A stretch of DNA of 64,000 nt from Bacteroidota bacterium (GTDB lineage Bacteria > Bacteroidota > Bacteroidia > NS11-12g > UBA955). The notes below the pieces were generated by a model that made no database searches, was not told where the DNA came from, and saw nothing but the letters and a program-made list of their open reading frames with translations. Positions 18,310-27,127 of the stretch are shown here, in pieces (the first letter of the stretch is position 1; every line of letters starts with the position of its first letter). A program made the translations under genes and the position numbers. The DNA is taken from assembly GCA_030682255.1 (NCBI GenBank), contig JAUXOK010000004.1:1-64000 (forward strand), given 5' to 3'.

Positions 18310-19002
18310 ATGAATAAACCTATAAGAATATTAATAGTTGATGATTTTGAAATGATTCGTGATGGTTTAAGAACTATGCTTGAACTAGAGAGTGGAATTA
18401 ACACATACAAAGTTTTTGATACTGATAAATTAGATGTTGCTATTAAAACGGTAAGAAAAGAATCCATAGATGTTGCTTTAGTTGACTATCAATTAGTTGA
18501 TTTAGATGGAGCTTTGGTTACCTCTGAGTTAAAAAAAGTAAATCCAGATATCAAGGTTATTGCCATATCAAATTACAATGAATTAAATTATATTCAAGAT
18601 ATGATTACTGCAGGGGCTAATGGATATGTTCTAAAAAATGTATCTTCTGAAGAACTAATATCTGGGATTGATAAAGTAAGAAAAGGAGGCGTTATTTTTT
18701 CTCCTGAAGTTTCTCAATTAATGACTTACCAATATTATAAACATCTTACTTCAAAACCCACAGAATTTAATCTAACTGTAAATAAAGATGCAAGATTAGT
18801 TCATGTACTTTCAAATAGAGAAAAAGAAATTCTTACTATGATTGCTCAAGAAATGACGAATGATGAAATTGCGAAAAAATTGAGCTTAAGTAAAAGAACG
18901 GTAGATAATCACAGACAAAATATTCTAAACAAACTAGAAGTTAAAAACTCTATGGGTTTAATGATGCTCGCCATCAAAGGTGGCTTAATTGATATTAGTT
19001 AA
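18310..19002 (+). CDS. NarL/FixJ-type response regulator
   Basis: 230 residues. The receiver domain (1-125) has the acidic pocket VDD near residues 9-11, the phosphoacceptor aspartate near 59 (LVDYQL) and the conserved lysine in YVLKNVSSE near 107. After a linker, residues 160-225 are a LuxR-type helix-turn-helix (LSNREKEILTMIAQEMTNDEIAKKLSLSKRTVDNHRQNI). It is the cognate partner of the kinase before it. Its 3' end is only 19 bp before the subtilisin-like gene, so it may control or at least be co-transcribed with that gene. Confidence 0.9.
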   Translation: MNKPIRILIVDDFEMIRDGLRTMLELESGINTYKVFDTDKLDVAIKTVRKESIDVALVDYQLVDLDGALVTSELKKVNPDIKVIAISNYNELNYIQDMITAGANGYVLKNVSSEELISGIDKVRKGGVIFSPEVSQLMTYQYYKHLTSKPTEFNLTVNKDARLVHVLSNREKEILTMIAQEMTNDEIAKKLSLSKRTVDNHRQNILNKLEVKNSMGLMMLAIKGGLIDIS

Positions 19003-19021
19003 TTTAAAAAGATTGCTTGCC

Positions 19022-22000
19022 ATGAGGTGGTTTTTATCTTTTTTCATTTTCTTTGTATTCAATATTGCATTCGCTCAAAAAGAATACGGGATTTTAAATA
19101 GACATATTTATCTAAAAAATCAAGTAGTATCAGGTCTTACTTTTTGTGGCTTTTTTAATTCCGAAAATGTTTATGTCGTTTTAGACAAAAACAAATTTAA
19201 TCAGAATGATTTAAGACTTAATATTACACCATTAAAGCCAATTCTTAAACTTGATTTGCTATGGCAAGAAAATAAATCAGATTTACAAAAAGTAAATATT
19301 TACTGTTATGAAAATAATTATTTAGACACCGTCATTAATTGGTTAATATCACAAAACAACAAAGGCATCTATTATAAAAGGTTGTCTTTTAATGCTGTTA
19401 GTGCTACAATTTCATTCAATGATATTAATTTATTGTCAAATTTAGATGGCGTAAAGAGAATATCTATTTCGGCACCTCAAAATCAAGAGATTAATCAAGT
19501 AGAACGAACAAACCACAGAATCAATCAATTTGGCAAAAATTATCCTGAATTAGATTCAAATAGTTTAACAGGAAATGGTGTTATTATTGGCGAATGGGAT
19601 GCCGGTGGTGTAGGCAACCATATTGATATAAACTCACATTTTAAAGTTATTAAATCAGCTGGCATTAGTCAGCATGCAACTCATGTTGGAGGTACAATGT
19701 CTGGCAGAGGCAATCTCAGTCCATTGTATAGAGGAATGGCTCCCAATGCCATGGTATTTAGTTGGGATTTTATGGGTGATATTCCTTTAGAAATGGATAC
19801 CAATAAATTAAAATTAAATTATAGACTTACACAAAATTCCTATGGTTATTGGACTAGCAATTGTATTGATTTTGCAAATTATGATGCTATAAGCAATGAA
19901 ATGGATATATTGTCTAATAAATACGAAGACCTTCTCCACGTTTATGCGGCTGGAAATTCCAGAACTATGAACTGTATTTCTGGTGGATATGGCACTATTT
20001 TATCTGGCTTCCAAAGCGCTAAAAACACAATATCTGTTGCAGCAGTTGATAGATTTGACAATGAAGCCAATTTTAGCAGTGCTGGACCTACAAAAGATGG
20101 CAGAATGAAACCTGAAATTTCGGCAGTAGGAGTTAATGTAATTAGCACAGGTCATTCAAATGTGTATTACAATTCAAGCGGCACATCTATGGCTACACCA
20201 GGTGCAACAGGTGTATTTGCATTGATGTACGAAAAATTTTTTAAAATCAATGGATTCTATCCAACCAATTATTTAGCAAAAAATATTTTAGCCAACTCAG
20301 CAGATGATGTAGGTAATGCTGGACCAGATTTTAAACATGGATTTGGCAGAATTAATGGCAGAATTGCCTGTCAACTTATAGATTCTAATTTTTGGAAACT
20401 AGATAGTTTATCAAACAATCAATATTATTGGGATTCTATTATAATTCCTAGTGGTTTAAATCAACTAAAAGTTATGTTAACTTGGAACGATCCAGAAGTT
20501 AGCCCAAATACTAATCCAACTTTAGTAAATGATTTAGATTTAACAATCATAGATCCCAATGGCAATACAATACTACCTTGGGTTTGTAATCCATCTATTC
20601 CCAATAATTTAGCAACAAGAAAAAGAGATAGTTTAAACAATATTGAACAAGTCAGTATTTTAAATCCTAGCTCTGGTAAATATTATTTTAAAGTATATGG
20701 CAAAAATATCACAGGTAATCAAGATTTTGCATTAACCTATTTCAAAGAAAATAAGGCCATTAATGTTGTTTATCCAAATGGTGGCGAACGCATGTCTCCT
20801 CCTTCTAATACTGCCAACGCACAAATCATTAGGTGGGACGCAAAAGGTATTACTGGCACATTCACTGTTCAGTTTTCTATAGATAGTGGCTCTTCGTGGA
20901 CAACTTTAGCTAGTAACATAGCTAACAATATCAACTATTATACTTGGCAAAATTTATCTGACACAGTATCTACTTCAAAAGCTTTAATAAAAGTATCTGC
21001 CAATGGCAATGAAGATGTTTCGGACCAAAATTTTCACATTACTTCGGGCATTTTACTTACAAATATTCAAACAACTCTTTGTAAAAGTCAAGTTTTTTTA
21101 AGGTGGAAAAAAACAAAACAAACTAAACAATATCACATTGCTCAGTTAATAAACGGGAAAATGGAAAGGATTGGATCAACGCATGATACATCTTTTTTAA
21201 TTAAAAATTTAGACAATCAATCTACACAATGGTTTGCCTTAACTCGCGAAGATTTAAATGGGGCAATAAGCCAACGGTCTACTGCATTTTCTGCTAAACC
21301 AGATTCAACCAATTTACCCCCTTCCCTAACTTTAGATTTACGTGATACTGCTTTATGTTTTAATCAATCTTATTCTGCAATTTCAAAAGCTGTTGGGTCT
21401 CTTACTATCAATAGCATTTGGCAATTCAGTACCGACAGTCAAAATACTTGGAACACCATTAACGATAACAATGATTCAATTTATCTAAAAAATTATACCA
21501 ATGCCAATCAATTTCATATTAGAAGGCAATATACCAACAATTGCTTAGCACCTGTCTACTCTCATTCCGCTTATTATCAAATAGATACGCCATTAAATAT
21601 CACTTTCAAGGAATTAGATACTACTGTTTGTTTTCAATCTTTATGGAGAGATTCTGTAAGTTTTAAAAGTGTTACCAAACCTTTTGTTACTTGGTATAGA
21701 GATTCATTCAACCAAACTAAAATTATTCAAAGTGGAGAATACTACAGTGTATTAACTTCTATCACTTACCCGCAATCTATTTGGTTAGAAATAAGTAATT
21801 TTTGCGAAACAAAACAAACCAAAGATTTGTCTAAATCATTTAGAAGGAATGGTCTAAACACTTATTTATTGCATCCAAAACCAGAAATTCAAATACCAGA
21901 TATTATTGATGCATGTATTGGTGAAATTTTAAATATTAATCCGATTTTACTTGGTGGAAAACCGGGGCAACAAGTGCTCATTATTCAAACAGAAGACAGT

Positions 22001-23776
22001 CTTGTTCAAGCAAATAATTTATGGTTAAAAATCATAAAAGATCAAACCGTTTCATTTAAATATTTTGATGATTGTTATCCTGATACGATTTACAAGACCA
22101 TCCAAATTAAAATGAGAAACCCTCTAAGTCTAAATCTACTTCAAGATTCAACTATTTGCTACAATGGTACTGCCAAATTTAATACAATTGCAAGTGGAGG
22201 GAATAAACCTTATATCTTCACTTGGAGTGACATTGGTATTGGTTCATCTTCTAGATGGATAAATGGCTTAAAAAATACACAAACTTTCATTTTGGAATTG
22301 AGTGATAATTGCACAGAAAAAAAAGTATATGATACTGTTACTATTCAAGTAAAACCACCTTTATCAGTTAACTTAAGTTCTAGTAATGACACACTGTGTT
22401 ATGGCAATACATTAAATCTAAACGCTATGCCCTCTGGCGGAGATACAAGTAGTTATATGCCACTTTGGCAAAATTCCACTATCAATGATTTTGTTTCCAA
22501 TACCCCTGTTTATAATTCATCATATCTTAAATTCCGTTTAAGCGATGGTTGTAGTCCCGATGTAGTGGATTCCATCTATGTATTTGTATGGGACAAACCA
22601 TCTATCAAAATAACGCCAATGGACACCTTGTGTCATAATAAAAATATTACATTAAATGCTACAATCAGTGGCGGGTTACCCAATAAAACCTCTGTGTATT
22701 GGTATCCACTGAACAAAAGCGGACAAAATATAACTTACACACCAACTTCATCTCAAAATATCATTGCACAAATTTCAGATGCTTGTTCATTGCCTGATGT
22801 ATATGATACACTATGGGTTCCTGTATACGAACCTTTGCAATTAATAAACATAAAAGACACCAACACTTGCTTTGGCAAACCAATCTCTTTAAAAATATCA
22901 TCAAAAGGTGGTAAAACCAATACTGTTCAATATTTTTGGGGTCAAGAAAATAAACAAACTACATCATTAGACTCATTTTCAAGTCAATCTTATCTATATC
23001 AAATCAAAGATGCTTGTTTAGATAGTTTGAGTGCAAATGTTTTAGTGAATGTATCGCCTAAGCTACAAATAAGCCCCTCTCTAATTCACAAATGCAGTTA
23101 CAATGATTTAATTATTGAATTTAATGTCAACACTTCTTTACCTTACTCAATGAAATGGGATAAATTGGCTGATGGCAATATTCAATTCTTTTCAAATAAA
23201 AACACCGAATTCTATAGAGTTAATATTCAAGATGGATGCAGTGATACATCTTGGCAAAATATTGAAGTTAGAGTTACTGATTTTTCAAATAACGACCTAA
23301 AAATTGACCAAGTTTTTAACAAACAAGTTCAAGTAGATTTTACAGACATCATTGAAACCAATAACATCATACAATATTGGAACAACCAAGAGCTTGAAAT
23401 GAGTTCCGATGAAAAACAATATACCTATCAGGATTTTGGACAATACAAAATATGCAGAATAGCGGCTGATTATCATGGTTGTTTTGATACTATTTGCATC
23501 TATTACGATAATAGCAATCCAGCTGGCTTCAAACAATTTATTGTTCAATTATTCCCAAATCCGATAAATGATATTTTATCCTTTCAACTCAATCAATTGT
23601 GTAAAGATCTAAAAATTGAAATTATAGATGCCATTGGCAAAACTATTTTTAATGACCATCAAGTATACCCAGGCATCTTAGATTTTAAAATCCCTTTTCA
23701 ATCTTTCAGCCATGGTGTATATTTTTTACGTCTAAACATCAATGGGGAGCTAAAGACTTTTAAATTTGTCAAATAA
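19022..23776 (+). CDS. Giant subtilisin-like (S8) protease with T9SS sorting domain, about 1584 aa
   Basis: The ATG at 19022 gives a clean signal peptide (hydrophobic run, then IAFAQ). The S8 domain carries the full triad: Asp193 in GEWDAGG, His221 in HATHVGGT and Ser389 in GTSMATP, plus the AAGNS oxyanion asparagine. A jelly-roll P-domain-like region follows (about 450-590), then about 800 residues of Ig-like and SprB-like repeats with paired cysteines (each unit with a C-Y/F-N/G pattern and GG turn), then a T9SS type A sorting domain in the last 80 residues (LFPNPINDILSF ... FSHGVYFLRL). It should be a cell-surface or secreted protease. An alternative TTG at 18989 overlaps the regulator gene and spoils the signal peptide. 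Confidence 0.88.
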   Translation: MRWFLSFFIFFVFNIAFAQKEYGILNRHIYLKNQVVSGLTFCGFFNSENVYVVLDKNKFNQNDLRLNITPLKPILKLDLLWQENKSDLQKVNIYCYENNYLDTVINWLISQNNKGIYYKRLSFNAVSATISFNDINLLSNLDGVKRISISAPQNQEINQVERTNHRINQFGKNYPELDSNSLTGNGVIIGEWDAGGVGNHIDINSHFKVIKSAGISQHATHVGGTMSGRGNLSPLYRGMAPNAMVFSWDFMGDIPLEMDTNKLKLNYRLTQNSYGYWTSNCIDFANYDAISNEMDILSNKYEDLLHVYAAGNSRTMNCISGGYGTILSGFQSAKNTISVAAVDRFDNEANFSSAGPTKDGRMKPEISAVGVNVISTGHSNVYYNSSGTSMATPGATGVFALMYEKFFKINGFYPTNYLAKNILANSADDVGNAGPDFKHGFGRINGRIACQLIDSNFWKLDSLSNNQYYWDSIIIPSGLNQLKVMLTWNDPEVSPNTNPTLVNDLDLTIIDPNGNTILPWVCNPSIPNNLATRKRDSLNNIEQVSILNPSSGKYYFKVYGKNITGNQDFALTYFKENKAINVVYPNGGERMSPPSNTANAQIIRWDAKGITGTFTVQFSIDSGSSWTTLASNIANNINYYTWQNLSDTVSTSKALIKVSANGNEDVSDQNFHITSGILLTNIQTTLCKSQVFLRWKKTKQTKQYHIAQLINGKMERIGSTHDTSFLIKNLDNQSTQWFALTREDLNGAISQRSTAFSAKPDSTNLPPSLTLDLRDTALCFNQSYSAISKAVGSLTINSIWQFSTDSQNTWNTINDNNDSIYLKNYTNANQFHIRRQYTNNCLAPVYSHSAYYQIDTPLNITFKELDTTVCFQSLWRDSVSFKSVTKPFVTWYRDSFNQTKIIQSGEYYSVLTSITYPQSIWLEISNFCETKQTKDLSKSFRRNGLNTYLLHPKPEIQIPDIIDACIGEILNINPILLGGKPGQQVLIIQTEDSLVQANNLWLKIIKDQTVSFKYFDDCYPDTIYKTIQIKMRNPLSLNLLQDSTICYNGTAKFNTIASGGNKPYIFTWSDIGIGSSSRWINGLKNTQTFILELSDNCTEKKVYDTVTIQVKPPLSVNLSSSNDTLCYGNTLNLNAMPSGGDTSSYMPLWQNSTINDFVSNTPVYNSSYLKFRLSDGCSPDVVDSIYVFVWDKPSIKITPMDTLCHNKNITLNATISGGLPNKTSVYWYPLNKSGQNITYTPTSSQNIIAQISDACSLPDVYDTLWVPVYEPLQLINIKDTNTCFGKPISLKISSKGGKTNTVQYFWGQENKQTTSLDSFSSQSYLYQIKDACLDSLSANVLVNVSPKLQISPSLIHKCSYNDLIIEFNVNTSLPYSMKWDKLADGNIQFFSNKNTEFYRVNIQDGCSDTSWQNIEVRVTDFSNNDLKIDQVFNKQVQVDFTDIIETNNIIQYWNNQELEMSSDEKQYTYQDFGQYKICRIAADYHGCFDTICIYYDNSNPAGFKQFIVQLFPNPINDILSFQLNQLCKDLKIEIIDAIGKTIFNDHQVYPGILDFKIPFQSFSHGVYFLRLNINGELKTFKFVK

Positions 23777-23801
23777 ACTTAACATATTAAACACAATAGT
23801 T

Positions 23802-23809
23802 TATTTTTG
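23802..23809 (+). promoter_or_regulatory. TAnnTTTG box directly before the small T9SS gene
   Basis: TATTTTTG, a perfect TAnnTTTG box, ends 5 nt before the ATG at 23815. No TTG element is present 17-23 bp upstream, so the match is to the downstream element only. If used, it would give a transcript with almost no leader. Confidence 0.4.
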
Positions 23810-23814
23810 TCTTG

Positions 23815-24279
23815 ATGCTAATTCTTAAAAATATATTAACTGGTTCCACTTTAATTTACCTAATTATTATTGCAACTAATATTGTCAATGCTCAAAATTC
23901 TAATTACAGAACTCAAGAGAAAAAAGACACTATTATTCTTTATTCTGATTCTATTGTTGGTGAAAATTTAAATGATAGTCAAATACAATTTATGACCAAT
24001 TTATGGCTAAAAAATGATTTAACAATTACGGTTTCTCCAAATCCTGTTAAATCTAAATTTAATATTCAAACAGAAAGTCTACATCCTTATCTAAAATCAA
24101 GTAATGAAATGGTTATAGAATTGTATCATGCAACTGGTCAATTACTTAGAACACAATCCATCCGTGCAAATGATAAACTTGAATTTGAAATCCCTAAAAA
24201 TTATCCTTCTAGTTTTTTGATTTATAAAATCGTATTAAATAATGCTTTAAGAACAGGTAAGATTGAAGTTATCAAATAA
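23815..24279 (+). CDS. Very small T9SS substrate, 154 aa
   Basis: The signal peptide (about 1-27, ending VNAQ) is followed by only about 45 residues of mature sequence rich in aspartate, serine and asparagine, and then by a T9SS type A sorting domain covering the rest (VSPNPVKSKFNIQ ... NEMVIELYHATGQLLR ... ALRTGKIEVIK). So almost the whole mature protein is the sorting domain. The start is best placed at the ATG 23815; a TTG lies directly before it. It follows the giant protease gene by 38 bp. The cargo is unknown: it may be a short peptide, a remnant of a longer gene, or a decoy for the sorting machinery. Confidence 0.7.
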   Translation: MLILKNILTGSTLIYLIIIATNIVNAQNSNYRTQEKKDTIILYSDSIVGENLNDSQIQFMTNLWLKNDLTITVSPNPVKSKFNIQTESLHPYLKSSNEMVIELYHATGQLLRTQSIRANDKLEFEIPKNYPSSFLIYKIVLNNALRTGKIEVIK

Positions 24280-24742
24280 ATAATTCGGTTATATCTCATG
24301 TTGTGTTTTTTGGTTTTGAAAAAGCAATGTCATCATGGAATAATTGAAAACGTTTCAAAAGTATCAACATAGATAATAGAATTGATATTGAGAGCAGATT
24401 TTTATTTTGAAAAATTGCGAGAAATGTTTTTAATTTATAATAATACCGAATATACAAATAATATAGTCCATTTTATGCTTCGCATATATGAACTATTTAT
24501 TTGTTATGTCGGCATTTACCAAAAAGGTTTGTGGACTGTTTTTAATTTATAAATGGTATAAGCAAACTGAAAGAAGGAACAACAAAATCATTCAACTGGT
24601 CTTCCTATATTCGGAAAATTTCACTTTTGAAAGATTTTGGGAAATGATTCTATATGGGAATGATAAAGGAAACTATAACAAACGAAATAAAATAACAAAT
24701 AAATCCTATTTCCTATCCCCATTTTCATGCATGACCTACCGC
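24280..24742. other. 463-bp gap without a convincing gene
   Basis: The stretch lies between the convergent genes at 23815-24279 and 24743-27127. It has the AT-rich composition of the neighbourhood, no tRNA-like or terminator-like structure that stands out, and only an unsupported 105-codon open frame starting at 24488 that overlaps the pbpC gene. A small hairpin, TATGC-TTC-GCATA, lies near 24474-24486. It may hold a decayed gene, but I cannot identify one. Confidence 0.5.
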
Positions 24743-27127
24743 CTACTCCCTTTTCTCAACCTCTATCCACCTTCGAATTTCGTTGCCTTGATGGTCTATC
24801 ACTAAGATTAAATGTTTGCCCGATGGAGGGGCAATACTTATTTCATGAAATTGGGTTGTTTCACCTAAATAGGTTGAATTCAAATACCAATAAAGTTTAG
24901 CTCGTGGATTTTGGTGGGCAATTTTGCAAACAAAGGATTGTATTTTGCCTTCTAAATTTTTGGTTAAATACACCCTGCCATTTTCTGTTGGGTATATAAA
25001 ATCCATGTTTCGACTGTTTTTATCAAAACATAAATCCGAATAGGGAGGCAATGTTTGATAATCAAAATGATTGACTTTGTAATACATTTCCATTACAGGT
25101 GGCAACACAAACCTGATTTCGCGTTGCATATTTTGTTGATTGTAGCAATTTTTATTCACTCTAAAGTTTTTTGAGGAATCTAAAAAAATCAGTTTATGAT
25201 AGGGGCATAGTAATAAACTATTCTTTGTTTCAATAATATTACTCAAAACAATAGGACAATATTCACTGGCTAAATAACCACTTTTTTGACAAACCTTGGT
25301 TGATGTTAACTCCATTTCAGGTGCTTCAAACCATTTTGTTTTGGGTAAATATTTAAACACATCAAACATAATAGGCGCAGCATAATGAACCCCCGTTAAA
25401 GTTGGTCTACCTTGCCCTGTTGCATTTCCTACCCAAACACCCACCACATAATCTTTGGAAACGCCAATAGACCATGCATCACGATTGCCAAAACTAGTGC
25501 CTGTTTTCCAAGCAATTTCTCTCGAAGATTCGTAAAACTCCCAGGCTTCATCTTCTTCTGGTCTATTCACTTTTTTCATGGCATTAAAAGTGTGCCAAAT
25601 TGCTGCAGCACTCATCACAGAATAATGTCCCGAATTTTCTTTCTTAATTTGATTTTGGTCTTTGTCAAACCTCAAACTTTGCCATTCTTGTTTGTTATAA
25701 ATTTGTGATTGATTAAAATGATTCAATGTTGAAGCCATATTGGCATACACACTGCAAAGTTCCCATAAACTGGTTTCGCCACCTCCTAAAATCAATGATA
25801 AACCGTAATTGTCTGCACTGCGATTTAAGGTCGTAATTTTCATAGATTTGAGATGTTCTAAAAACCGAGATATGCCATATTGTTGCAGCATCAAAACTGA
25901 GGGAATATTGAGTGAGCGAGACAAGGCATTTTCGGCAGGGATGGCACCATCAAATGTCTCTTTAAAGTTTTTTGGCATATACGAACCAAACTGCGATGGA
26001 ATATCAGGCACAAGCATATTGGGCAACAATAAACCTTCATCTAACATGGAGGCAAACAAAAGAGGTTTTAAAATACTGCCCGAACTTCTTGGTGACTGTA
26101 TGATATCAACATCCTTTTGGTGTTCAATATCGGTTGGTGAGTTGCCTACATAAGCCCTAACTTGACGTGTTTTAACATCCGCAACTAAGATGGCTAAATT
26201 ATAGACTTCTGTTTGTTTGTATTGCGAGTAATAACTTTTTGCTAAATGATTCAATTTCTGTTGTAGAGAAAAATCTATGCTAGATTGGATGCGCTGACCT
26301 TCGTTTTGTTTGATTAAAAACTGCAAAGCTTGTGGTGAATGTGAGGGCAAAGCGAATCGTTTTTGCGGTATGTCTTCTTCAATTGCCAATAAAAAATCTT
26401 CTTCAGAAATCACCTTTTTTTGATAAAGTTTTTTTAATAAGAAGTTCCTTTTTTTAACTAACTGTTCTTGGTTTTTTCCTGGAAAAATAAGTGATGGTGC
26501 ATTGGGCAAAACGGCTAACATTGCTGTCTGCGACCAAGATAATTTATCGGCTGTTGTTCCAAAATAATACCAACTTGCCATTTCTAAACCTACAATATTG
26601 CCTCCAAAGGGTGTATGTGCTGCATAAAGTTCAAGAATCTTATCTTTAGAATGTCGAAACTCTAAACGACTTGCCAAAATCATTTCTAAAAACTTCTCTA
26701 CTATTGTTCTCTTAGGATTGTTTCTGTGCAATCGAATCACTTGTTGCGTGATGGTGCTAGCGCCTCTTTTTTTGCCTTTTTTTTGGTAGTTTTTATAGGC
26801 TGATTTTACAATTGAAACGGGATTAAAACCCCAATGATAATTAAAATATTCGTCTTCAAAATAGATCACACAGGTTTTGTATTTTTCTGGTAAAGAATCT
26901 CGTAAAGGAAATCGCCATTGACCATCAGCTGCTATTTTAACTTCCAAAATTTCGCCATCTGAAGCTTCTAAAATGGAAGAATATGGTTTCTTGAATAAGA
27001 CTTTGGGTAATGCAAAATAATACCCTATCAACAAAATCAATACTACAATGCATTTAATACGATTTTGTCTATAATAGTTTAAAAGCCTTTTAAATAAAGG
27101 CAGTTTTATGGTTCTATGATTACCCAT
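24743..27127 (-). CDS. pbpC: Penicillin-binding protein 1C
   Basis: 794 residues. One N-terminal membrane anchor (about 18-40) precedes a family 51 transglycosylase domain with FEDEYFNYHWGFNP (catalytic glutamate) and GASTITQQVIRLH. The transpeptidase domain has the SILK active-site serine near residue 351, SRSLN as the SxN motif and KTGTS near 542. A C-terminal BiPBP_C-type domain follows a cysteine pair (CQKSGYLASEYC). It polymerises and cross-links peptidoglycan in the periplasm. The gene overlaps the alpha-2-macroglobulin gene by 22 bp, the same pairing as pbpC-yfhM in enterobacteria. Confidence 0.92.
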   Translation of the reverse strand: MGNHRTIKLPLFKRLLNYYRQNRIKCIVVLILLIGYYFALPKVLFKKPYSSILEASDGEILEVKIAADGQWRFPLRDSLPEKYKTCVIYFEDEYFNYHWGFNPVSIVKSAYKNYQKKGKKRGASTITQQVIRLHRNNPKRTIVEKFLEMILASRLEFRHSKDKILELYAAHTPFGGNIVGLEMASWYYFGTTADKLSWSQTAMLAVLPNAPSLIFPGKNQEQLVKKRNFLLKKLYQKKVISEEDFLLAIEEDIPQKRFALPSHSPQALQFLIKQNEGQRIQSSIDFSLQQKLNHLAKSYYSQYKQTEVYNLAILVADVKTRQVRAYVGNSPTDIEHQKDVDIIQSPRSSGSILKPLLFASMLDEGLLLPNMLVPDIPSQFGSYMPKNFKETFDGAIPAENALSRSLNIPSVLMLQQYGISRFLEHLKSMKITTLNRSADNYGLSLILGGGETSLWELCSVYANMASTLNHFNQSQIYNKQEWQSLRFDKDQNQIKKENSGHYSVMSAAAIWHTFNAMKKVNRPEEDEAWEFYESSREIAWKTGTSFGNRDAWSIGVSKDYVVGVWVGNATGQGRPTLTGVHYAAPIMFDVFKYLPKTKWFEAPEMELTSTKVCQKSGYLASEYCPIVLSNIIETKNSLLLCPYHKLIFLDSSKNFRVNKNCYNQQNMQREIRFVLPPVMEMYYKVNHFDYQTLPPYSDLCFDKNSRNMDFIYPTENGRVYLTKNLEGKIQSFVCKIAHQNPRAKLYWYLNSTYLGETTQFHEISIAPPSGKHLILVIDHQGNEIRRWIEVEKRE

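Noticed and set aside
24488-24805. 105-codon plus-strand open frame after the small T9SS gene
   Set aside because: No recognisable domain, and its end lies over the conserved C-terminus of pbpC on the other strand; there is no promoter box or partner.
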